NCBI GenBank assembly: GCA_037179515.1
Contig: JAXCGZ010021020.1
Location: 30,743 to 94,742, forward strand
Reading direction: 5' to 3'
Length of the DNA: 64,000 nucleotides
Source of the DNA: Halocaridina rubra
Lineage: Eukaryota; Arthropoda; Malacostraca; Decapoda; Atyidae
Shown here: positions 55,155 through 64,000 of the stretch, piece by piece
How the letters are laid out: each line of letters starts with the position of its first letter
Position numbering within the stretch: the stretch's first letter is position 1
The notes under the pieces: generated by a model
What the model was told of the DNA's origin: nothing
Database searches by the model: none
The model's input: only the letters and a program-made list of their open reading frames with translations
Made by a program: the position numbers and the translations under genes

Positions 55155-56390
55155 GCTCAGCGCAAGAGAGGCATATACTTGAAAACGACACCAAGCTCTG
55201 AATTTGACCACCCCTCCTTACACCCCCATCACCAAATACTCTCCTTATGGCTACCCCCCCCGCATGAAAGGGGAACACGTTCCTCAACGAAGGTACTGGC
55301 CAAAGACAGAGGTATCAAACCTAGGTCTGTGTTCCCAAGGAAGGATTTTCACCTTCTAAGCTTTCCAGAAGGTATATCTCTCGCGGAAAAATTTCAATGG
55401 AGGAATAAATTCCTTCCCATTCACCATCATTCGCTGAGCATTCCCAACCAAAGCAAATGGTGGTTTAATCATCTATATGTCATGAGGAAAAACAAGCATC
55501 TTATTGAAGAACTGCAAAGGGGTGTGCATGGGGGGCTCCAATTCGTGTCAAAGGATAAGCCACCTCTTAGAACATTTTTCATTAAAGGGTTTCCTACTTA
55601 TTGGAATAAAGAACAACTGCACTCCCTCTTAGAAAATGAAGATGGAAAATACATCGAAAGCCTACAACGCTTAAAGTATGATGGAAAAGAATCTTCGACT
55701 CTAAAGATGATGTGGAAATCAATTGAAGTCAATCCTCCAGAAGAAATCGTCCTTCTTCCAGGGATTAAAGATCCCCCTATCCTCAAAGTGCAAGAAAAAT
55801 CTTCAGCCAACATCCAGCGCTCCCTCTATTGCCAGAAGGGGCACACTTATCAAAAATGTTCAGCAGAGACTGCTGGGCCCATCACAACAACTCCTCGGTC
55901 CCGGACTTGCTCACGATGTGGCACAGTCACTGAAAATATGTGGGAGCATAACTGTTCCCAGCAGAATGAAGATAGTATCACCTCGGAGAGCCAAGATACA
56001 GGATCTGCCGAGGGTGAATCATTACTGACAACTACAGATGAAGCAGTTCAGGTACAAATTGTAGCAGTGAAGGAACAAATCGTAGCAGTGAATGAACAAA
56101 TTGTAGCAGTGAATGAACAAACTATCAGAGATAACGACCGAGAACTACAGTGCAAAAATAACTCCTATGAAAAGATGCTCAAAAACTTAAAAGAGCAAGT
56201 AGCTACATTAATGATTCAGCTTGAAAACATGACAAATGAATCATTTAAGGTTTGTCCTATATCATCTCAAAATGATAATGGCAGTGACAAGGAAATAGCT
56301 CAAAGAACCCGAATACCACGAGCTGCTAAAGACAAAGGTAAAGCCCTCATACTTGAACAGGTAAAATTCCTTAACACTGCAGATAATTAG
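55155..56390 (+). pseudogene. gag-like LINE ORF1 fragment with zinc-knuckle remnants
   Basis: A long open frame of about 410 residues to the TAG at 56388. It has no ATG at its start: the first Met is about residue 110 (YVMRKNKHL), so the true N-terminus is missing. Recognisable pieces are SLAEKFQWRNKFLPIHHHSL, QSKWWFNHLYVMRKNKHLI and TFFIKGFPTYWNKEQLHSLL (an RRM-like region). CQKGHTYQKC (a CCHC knuckle lacking its first Cys) and CSRCGTVTENMWEHNC follow. A 24 bp unit encoding (V/I)VAV(K/N)EQI is repeated three times near 56050-56120. The pattern resembles ORF1 of Jockey-type LINEs. No ORF2 follows; TG-rich repeats begin at 56515. It directly abuts the 3' tail of the CR1. Confidence 0.6.
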
Positions 56391-56514
56391 ATGCAGATAT
56401 CACTCTCCCAACTTTCTATTCTTTAATTTTTTTTTCTTTCTTTCTAATTAATCACACCCTTCTTACTACAATGAACCTGTCTCTTATCTCTATGTCATAC
56501 CTTTTCTTCATAAA
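56391..56514. other. short spacer after the gag-like frame
   Basis: A pyrimidine-rich stretch without a recognisable feature. Confidence 0.3.
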
Positions 56515-57000
56515 TAGATATGTGTGTGTGTGTGCATGTGCATGCATATATAAGGAGATTCTCATGTATGTAGGTATGTGGGTGTATGTGTATATGTATA
56601 TGTATATGCATATACGTGTGTGCGTATGTTTGTGTATATTTGACTGCATGTATGTATACGAGTGTACATGGAAGTACGTCTGCATGTATGTATCGATGTA
56701 TACGTACACACATGTGTATGTGAGCATACACACGTGTGTATTTGTATGTATGTGGTCGTGTGCTGCTCTGTGCAAATATGTACAAAAATATTCTGTGCAT
56801 ATGCATGCTTATGCAAACATGCATAAGTATATTACTGTACTGATGTTTGTGTGTATGTGTATTCATGTGTTCATGTATGTAAGTGTGCATACATGGGTAT
56901 TCATTCATGCTCATGTGCATATGTGTATTTGTGTGCATGTATATGTATGCATGTTTGCATGTGAGTATACAAGTATTTGTATGTATGCATCTGTGTGTTT
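56515..57000. repeat. TG-rich degenerate minisatellite
   Basis: About 490 bp of alternating purine-pyrimidine sequence built from TGTG, TATG, CATG and TACA steps. It gives long but spurious His/Tyr/Cys-rich frames. It borders the 3' end of the next CR1 copy. Confidence 0.85.
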
Positions 57001-60000
57001 ACCTAATTGTGATTACCTAATTGTGTTTACGGGAAAGAGCCCAAAGCTCGTATCTTCCAGTCTCCTGTTCGGTTCCATTTTAGACTTAGTGATACTTATC
57101 GTACCTGTCCTTAAAACTATGGATTGAGATAGCATTAACTACCTCCTCGCTTAGCGAATTCCAATTATCAACTACTCTTACACTGAAAAAGTATTTCCTT
57201 ACATCCTGCAAAGAAGTTTTCTTACGAAGCTTCAAACTATGACCTCTAGTTCTAGAGCCAGCCATATGGAAATATCGATCCCTATCCACTCTATCATAAC
57301 CATGAAGGAATTTAAAGACTTTCACCATATCCCCCCTTACTCTTCTAGCTTCGAGTGATAGCAAGTCTAATTCCCTCAGCCTCTCATCATAACTGAGATT
57401 GCATATTTCTGGCACCAGTTTCGTGGCATGTCTTTGAACCTTTTCAAGCTTAGCTATGTGCTTTTTCAAGTGCGGATTCCAAAAGGGGGCTGCATATTCG
57501 AGTTTCGGCCTCACATAGGTTACATAAATATTTCTGAACATTTCCTTGTCCATGTGCCTGAAGGCTACCCTTACATTTGATAAGAATGCATATGCTGCCC
57601 TTACTACGCCATTTATATGTATTTCTGGAGACAAATCTGCCAGTATGTTTACTCCTAGATCTCTCTCATTTTCTGTCTCTTGAAGTTGTACTCCAGCCAC
57701 CGAGTAGTCAAGCTTGGGCCTTCTTGCACTTGTACCCATTCTCATTACCTTACATTTTGAGGTATTGAATTTCATTAGCCACTTTTCTGACCACTCATGC
57801 AGATTATTTAGATCCTCCTGAAGTTCTCTACCATTGTTCTCGTTTTTTACTTTCTTCACAATCTTTGCATCATCTGCAAACATATTCATGAATGAATTTA
57901 CAGACTCTGGTAGGTCATTTACATATACAAGGAACAAAAGTGGCCCTAAAACTGAACCCTGTGGAACTCCACTACTAACTCTTCTCCATTCAGACACTGA
58001 GTGTCTTACTCTAACCCTCTGTTCCCTTCCTTCTAAGTAAGTTTTTATCCATTCCAAGACATTTCCACCTATTCTAGCCATTGATTGCAGCTTCCTAATA
58101 AGTTTCCCATGTGGAACAGTGTCAAACGCTTTCTGGAAGTCTAGGAATATGCCATCTGCCCAGCCCTCTCTTTCCTGTAAGATTTGGCTTACCTCATCAT
58201 AAAATTCTAATAAGTTTGTTACTGTTGATCTTCCTTTTCTGAAGCCATGTAGCCTCACTGACAAAAAGTTGAAGGATTCCAAGTGAAGAGAGATATGTTT
58301 CCTTAGTAGTTTCTCCATAAGTTTGCAAACTATGCTGGTCAAGGAAACTGGTCTATAGTTCAGAGCCGTATCCCTCCTTCCCTTTTTGAAGATAGGTATC
58401 ACATTTGCTTGTTTCCAGCATCTTGGAATCTCCCCCGACTCCAGTGACTCCTTAAATATGATACTTAGTGCCACTGATATTGTGTTTGCGCATTTTTGAA
58501 GCACATGAGGGGATATGTCATCAGGACCTGTAGCTTTATGAACATCTAAATCCATCAGCGCTTTGCATACCTCTATGGCTGTAAGGTTGATGTTCTCTAA
58601 TACCGGCCCTTGAGCTTCTATCACTGCAATCTGAGGGGGTGGGGTATTTTCTACTGTAAATACTGACTGAAACTCCTTGTTCAATTCTTTGCAGATCTCT
58701 TCGTCCGTCTCAGTGATGCTTCCATCCGCTCTCTTTAGCCTTAAAACCTGTTCTTTTACCTTCAGTTTTCCTCTGATAAAGCTGTGGAAAAGCTTGGGAT
58801 TTTCTTTAGCCTTCCTGGTGATGTCCCTCTCATAATCTCTCTCTGCCTCTCTCCTTTTACTTAGGTAGTCATTTCTTGCTCTTTTGTAGGTTTGCCAGGC
58901 ATTTATGTTTTTTCTCCTCTTATACCTTTTCCAGCATTTGTCTCTCCACTCCTTAGCTCTTTTACACCCATTATCGAACCATTTCTCTCTGGCATGAATT
59001 ACACCTACTTTGGTGACAGGTATGCAGCAATCTACTATCTTCCCATATTTCTCACAAAAGATGTCATACATTTCTTGTACAGATTTGTTGTAAAATAAGG
59101 TTCTCCAGTCAATAACTGCAAAAAGCTCATTCATTTTGATGTAATCTCCTTTCGGATAGTTCCTCCTCATGTCCTCAGTGCCTCTACTCTCAGGAAGAAT
59201 GTCTTCAATGATATACTCCATCAACAACACACAGTGGTCACTCTTTCCAATTGGTGGTTCATACTCAATATTTTCAATATCCAACACATTATCTGTGAAC
59301 ACTAGATCAAGTAGTGATGGCTCATCCCCACCCCTGGCTCTTGTTGGTTCCATTACATGTTGGTGTAGGAAATTCCCTTGTACGCAATCTAGGAATCTTG
59401 CCCCAAATGAGTCCTCACCACTGTGTGGGTCAAGATTTATCCAATCTATCTCTTTATGATTAAAGTCTCCCATAATCAAAATCCTACATTTTTTTCTGCC
59501 GTGCCATGTTAACAACTGAGTTTATGACTTCAATAGTACCTATATGACTTTCCTCATAAATTTCAAGCCTATTTTGGTTCCTTGGTGGGTTGTATACAAC
59601 AGTTATTATAATGCTCTCTGACCCAGTATTTATGCGAGCAACAAGAAATTCCCTGAACTCACTTTCTATAGCTAAGTTTATTTCTTCAACTTGAATCCTC
59701 TCACTTATGAGCAGTGCTATCCCTCCACCAGTCCTCTCAGATCTTTCAACCCTTAGTATTCTGAAGCCCTTAGGAAAAACTGTGACACTGTTTATGTCCT
59801 CACTCAACTTAGTCTCTGTAATTGCTACTATATCTGCCTTACTGTTGTGAATCCTATCTTTTAATTCTACTGCCTTACCAGCTAATCCATCAGCATTTGT
59901 GTATAACAATCTTAATGAGGCCCCATCCCCTGATCTTCTGTCATTATCTTCTTTATCTCCCCTTTGTCTCGAAGTATTCTGTAACAAAAATTTTTCTTCT

Positions 60001-60113
60001 CTTCTTCATTTCTTTCATCATTTAACCTTCTTGCCTCTTGCAACAAGTTTTTGATCTTTCCCATCTCTTCCTGTGTTCTGTATCGTCTAATGAACACTTC
60101 TTTGCATTCTTGA
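57001..60113 (-). mobile_element. CR1-type LINE, minus copy A
   Basis: It is read on the minus strand. It begins in ORF1, at the counterpart of 52036, and continues through all of ORF2 to the tail repeats at 57001-57030. It lies in TG-rich DNA on both sides (left CTGTGTGT|TTACCTAATTG, right TTCTTGAA|TGTGTGCAGG). Confidence 0.95.
57086..59987 (-). pseudogene. CR1 ORF2, minus copy A, one frameshift
   Basis: 59987-59484 encodes the endonuclease N-terminal part (SLRLLYTNADGLAGK through INSVVNMAR) and 59515-57086 the rest. One extra T in a T run near 59490-59497 shifts the frame between the endonuclease halves. All motifs downstream are intact, including GDFNHKEIDW, QKAFDTVPHG, GVPQGSVLGP and FADDAK. 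The ORF1 overlap and A AAT TTT heptamer are preserved at 59987-59993. Confidence 0.9.
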
Positions 60114-60261
60114 ATGTGTGCAGGTACATGTCCATATATACGGGTATGCATGTATATGTCTATCACTATTCCTATAGCTGTTGGTATGAATACTGTTGTG
60201 ACACTAGTGATTGTTATTATAATCATTAACTTCATGATTATTACTATAATTAGGTATTTTC
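60114..60261. repeat. TG-rich spacer between the two minus CR1 copies
   Basis: It contains TGCAGGTACATG, TACGGGTATGCATG and then GAATACTGTTGTGACACTAG. The last motif recurs past the next copy (about 63960-63990), so both CR1 elements lie in related repeat DNA. Confidence 0.6.
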
Positions 60262-60367
60262 ATGTGTGCATGTGTGTGATTACCTAATTGTGATTACCTA
60301 ATTGTGTTTACGGGAAAGAGCCCAAAGCTCGTATCTTCCCGTCTCCTGATCGGTTCCATTTTTAGAC

Positions 60368-63255
60368 TTAGTGATACTTATCATACCTGTCTTTAAAACT
60401 ATGGATTGAGATAGCGTTAACTACCTCCTCGCTTAGCCAATTCCAATTATCAACTACTCTTACACTGAAAAAGTATTTCCTTACATCCTGCAAACAAGTT
60501 TTCTTACGAAGCTTCAAACTATGACCTCTAGTTCTAGAGCCAGCCATATCGAAATATTGATCCCTATCCACTCTATCATAACCATGAAGGAATTTAAAGA
60601 CTGTCACCATATCCCCCCTTACTCTTCTAGCTTCGAGTGATGGCAAGTCTAATTCCCTCAGCCTCTCATCATAACCGAGATTGCGTATTTCTGGCACCAG
60701 TTTCGTGGCATGTCTTTGAACTTTTTCAAGCTTAGCTATGTGCTTTTTCAAGTGCGGATTCCAAAAGGGGGCTGCATATTCGAGTTTTGGCCTCACATAG
60801 GTTACATAAATATTTCTGAACATTTCCTTGTCCATGTGCCTGAAGGCTACCCTTACATTTGATAAGAATGCATATGCTGCTCTTACTACGCCATTTATAT
60901 GTATTTCTGGAGACAAATCTGCCAGTATGTTTACTCCTAGATCTCTCTCATTTTCTGTCTCTTGAAGTTGTACTCCAGCCACCGAGTAGTCAAGCTTGGG
61001 CCTTCTTGCACTTGTACCCATTCTCATTACCTTACATTTTGAGGTATTGAATTTCATTAGCCACTTTTCTGACCACTCATGCAGATTATTTAGATCCTCC
61101 TGAAGTTCTCTACCATTGTTCTCGTTTTTTACTTTCTTCACAATCTTTGCATCATCTGCAAACATATTCATGAATGAATTTACAGACTCTGGTAGGTCAT
61201 TTACATATACAAGGAACAAAAGTGGCCCTAAAACTGAACCCTGTGGAACTCCACTACTAACTCTTCTCCATTCAGACACTGAGTGTCTTACTCTAACCCT
61301 CTGTTCCCTTCCTTCTAAGTAAGTTTTTATCCATTCCAAGACATTTCCACCTATTCTAGCCATTGATTGCAGCTTCCTAATAAGTCTCCCATGTGGAACA
61401 GTGTCAAACGCTTTCTGGAAGTCTAGGAATATGCAATCTGCCCAGCCCTCTCTTTCCTGTAAGATTTGGCTTACCTCATCATAAAATTCTAATAAGTTTG
61501 TTACTGTTGATCTTCCTTCTCTGAAGCCATGTTGCCTCACTGACAAAAAGTTGAAGGATTCCAAGTGAAGAGAGATATGTTTCCTTAGTAGTTTCTCCAT
61601 AAGTTTGCAAACTATGCTGGTCAAGGAAACTGGTCTATAGTTCAGAGCCGTATCCCTCCTTCCCTTTTTGAAGATAGGTATCACATTTGCTTGTTTCCAG
61701 CATCTTGGAATCTCCCCCGACTCCAGTGACTCCTTAAATATGATACTTAGTGCCACTGATATTGTGTTTGCGCATTTTTTAAGCACATGAGGGGATATGT
61801 CATCAGGACCTGTAGCTTTATGAACATCTAAATCCATCAGCGCTTTGCATACCTCTGTGGCTGTAAGGTTGATGTTCTCTAATACCGGCCCTTGAGCTTC
61901 TATCACTGCAGTCTGAGGGGGTGGGGTATTTTCTACTGTAAATACTGACTGAAACTCCTTGTTCAATTCTTTGCAGATCTCTTCGTCTGTCTCAGTGATG
62001 CTTCCATCCGCTCTCTTTAGCCTTAAAACCTGTTCTTTTACCTTCAGTTTTCCTCTGATAAAGCTGTGGAAAAGCTTGGGATTTTCTTTAGCCTTCCTGG
62101 TGATGTCCCTCTCATAATCTCTCTCTGCCTCTCTCCTTTTACTTAGGTAGTCATTTCTTGCTCTTTTGTAGGTTTGCCAGGCATTTATGTTTTTTCTCCT
62201 CCTATACCTTTTCCAGCATTTGTCTCTCCACTCCTTAGCTCTTTTACACCCATTATCGAACCATTTCTCTCTGGCATGAATTACACCTACTTTGGTGACA
62301 GGTATGCAGCAATCTACTATCTTCCCATATTTCTCACAAAAGATGTCATACATTTCTTGTACAGATTTGTTGTAAAATAAGGTTCTCCAGTCAATAACTG
62401 CAAAAAGCTCATTCATTTTGATGTAATCTCCTTTCGGATAGTTCCTCCTCATGTCCTCAGTGCCTCTACTCTCAGGAAGAATATCTTCAATGATATACTC
62501 CATCAACAACACACAGTGGTCACTCTTTCCAATTGGTGGTTCATACTCAATATTTTCAATATTCAACACATTATCTGTGAACACCAGATCAAGTAGTGAT
62601 GGCTCATCCCCACCCCTGGCTCTTGTTGGTTTATTACATGTTGGTGTAGGAAATTCCCTTGTACGCAATCTAGGAATCTTGCCCCAAATGAGTCCTCACC
62701 ACTGTGTGGGTCAAGATTTATCCAATCTATCTCTTTATGATTAAAGTCTCCCATAATCAAAATCCTACATTTTTTCTCCCGCGCCATGTTAACAACTGAG
62801 TTTATGACTTCATTCGTACCTATATGACTTTCCTCATAAATTTCAAGCCTATTTTGGTTCCTTGGTGGGTTGTATACAACAGTTATTATAATGCTCTCTG
62901 ACCCAGTATTTATGCGAGCAACAAGAAATTCCCTGAACTCACTTTCTATAGCCAAGTTTATTTCTTCAACTTGAATCCTCTCACTTATGAGCAGTGCTAT
63001 CCCTCCACCAGTCCTCTCAGATCTTTCGACCCTTAGTATTCTGAAGCCCTTAGGAAAAACTGTGACACTGTTTATGTCCTCACTCAACTTAGTCTCTGTA
63101 ATTGCTACTATATCTGCCTTACTGTTGTGAATCCTATCTTTTAATTCTACTGCCTTACCAGCTAATCCATCAGCATTTGTGTATAACAATCTTAATGAGG
63201 CCCCATCCCCTGATCTTCTGTCATTATCTTCTTTATCTCCCCTTTGTCTGGAAGT
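60368..63255 (-). pseudogene. CR1 ORF2, minus copy B, one frameshift
   Basis: 63255-62563 holds the endonuclease start (LLYTNADGLAGK, ITETKLSED, IMGDFNHKEIDW) and 62668-60368 the rest. One base is missing near 62630 (GGTTTATTAC where the other copies have GGTTCCATTAC), breaking the frame just before the PTRARGGDEPSLLDLVF block. The reverse transcriptase domain is complete (FADDAK present). Confidence 0.9.
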
Positions 63256-63870
63256 ATTCTGTAACGAAAATTTTTCTTCTCTTCTTCATTTCTTTCATCA
63301 TTTAACCTTCTTGCCTCTTGCAACAAGTTTTTGATCTTTCCCATCTCTTCCTGTGTTCTGTATCGTCTAATGAACACTTCTTTGCATTCTTGAAGGTCTT
63401 TTAGACTTTTTTTTCTCAACAATATTTCCCTACATGTCTCCCCTCTCTCAAAGGTTACTTTTGTTGGTCTCGTTTTTCCTTCCCTCGAATATTTACCTAG
63501 TTGGTGTATGTTTACAATATCCTCAGGACCACATACTACTCCAAGCTTTCTTATCAGGTCTACAACGTTAGCTTTATTTTCTTCAAGTCTCCCCTGCCAT
63601 GTTGGCTCCTGGGATTCACTTATGCCTGAGATTACCACTGTCTTCTCCTTATCAAGTGCCTGTCTGATGAGTAGGTTTGCCCTTTCCATCACAACGTCTT
63701 TCATTTTTTCAATTACTGTCTCTTTATAGTCAACTGCTTGTATGTTTTCCAGTGCCACCACCTTTACAGCCTCTTTTACTGCCACATTCCCCTTTAGTGC
63801 ATCAGCAAAGGACGTTTTCATGGCATCATTTTCCATATTCAGCTCCTGGAACTCTTTTCTGAACTGTTCA
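63192..63870 (-). pseudogene. CR1 ORF1 C-terminal part, minus copy B
   Basis: The open frame on the minus strand reads EQFRKEFQELNMENDAMKTS and on through KTVVISGISESQEPTWQGRL to the shared stop. It is continuous across the site where the 51133 copy is frameshifted, showing the ancestral ORF1 was one frame. The coiled-coil N-terminus is missing through 5' truncation. The slippery heptamer is at 63267-63273. Confidence 0.85.
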
Positions 63871-63884
63871 ATGTGTGCATGTGT

Positions 63885-64000
63885 CTGCATATATATATGC
63901 AGGTATGTGCACATATATATGTGTATGCTTGTATGTGTGAATCATCATTCTCATAACAGTTACCATAACTGTTGTTGTGACACTGGTGATTGTTACTGTA
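63885..64000. repeat. TG-rich repeat, continues past the window
   Basis: TATATATGCAGGTATGTGC-type sequence followed by CTGTTGTTGTGACACTGG, matching the spacer before copy B. Confidence 0.6.

Larger units (their letters stand above)
60262..63884 (-). mobile_element. CR1-type LINE, minus copy B, with 14 bp target duplication
   Basis: The insert 60276-63870 is flanked by the direct repeat ATGTGTGCATGTGT at 60262-60275 and 63871-63884. It is truncated in ORF1 at the counterpart of 51553, a different point from copy A, so the two are independent insertions rather than a duplication. Both are in the same orientation. Confidence 0.9.

Noticed and set aside
56452..57127. Several His/Tyr/Cys-rich frames, up to 218 codons
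   Set aside because: They come from the TG-rich degenerate repeat; no domain, and they exist on both strands.
57577..63862. Recurring short plus-strand frames (for example one of 63 codons starting MIRMHMLPLL) inside the CR1 copies
   Set aside because: They are antisense shadows of ORF1 and ORF2 and recur only because the LINE recurs.
60114..63884. Minus copies A and B as a tandem segmental duplication
   Set aside because: They are truncated at different points of ORF1, and copy B has its own 14 bp target duplication, so they are separate insertions.

Overview
This window looks like eukaryotic, intron-era genomic DNA from an arthropod, most likely a decapod crustacean. That placement is an inference from memory of repeat types (CR1-, Jockey- and RTE-type LINEs, Tigger/pogo and ZMYM1-like hAT transposons, long TA and CA microsatellites, AT-rich spacers); no search was run. 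Only one ordinary host gene is convincing: a nine-finger C2H2 zinc-finger protein at 38848-40119 (+). Almost everything else I can name is transposon-derived, in many nested layers.

Layout. 1-5240: a decayed LINE reverse transcriptase interrupted by a 5'-truncated CR1 copy, then the promoter-like 5' end of a second LINE cut by another CR1 3' end. 5240-7700: no recognisable gene. 7709-15247: a cluster of Tigger/pogo elements on the minus strand, with a 0.9 kb non-autonomous element, a tandem-repeat element and a LINE 3' end inserted in the largest. 16192-18110: a non-autonomous Tigger relative whose interior has become an approximately 160 bp x 11 minisatellite. 18113-36665: a composite built on one hAT transposon (minus strand, 8 bp target duplication GGCAGGCA), invaded by a Jockey-type LINE and by two Tigger copies, one inside the other, then reshaped by a 3.9 kb tandem duplication. 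37044-38275: a dead RTE-type LINE with a 16 bp target duplication, just upstream of the zinc-finger gene. 40120-49090: mostly unassigned, with two copies of a 1.25 kb repeat and a few DNA-element fragments. 49094-63884: a CR1-rich block with one near-complete element (about 50232-55142, +) and two large minus-strand copies, each lying in TG-rich DNA.

How the parts work together. The near-complete CR1 has an L1-like ORF1 (coiled coil plus nucleic-acid-binding region) and an intact ORF2 (AP endonuclease plus reverse transcriptase). ORF2 has no AUG ahead of its endonuclease, lies in the -1 frame relative to ORF1, and overlaps ORF1 by 94 nt with an A AAT TTT heptamer in the overlap, so -1 ribosomal frameshifting is a testable hypothesis. 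The second theme is that several unrelated Tigger-type elements carry tandem arrays in their non-coding parts, and one array has expanded into a minisatellite, suggesting these transposons seed tandem repeats in this genome. The Tigger, hAT, Jockey and RTE copies all have broken reading frames or lost catalytic residues.
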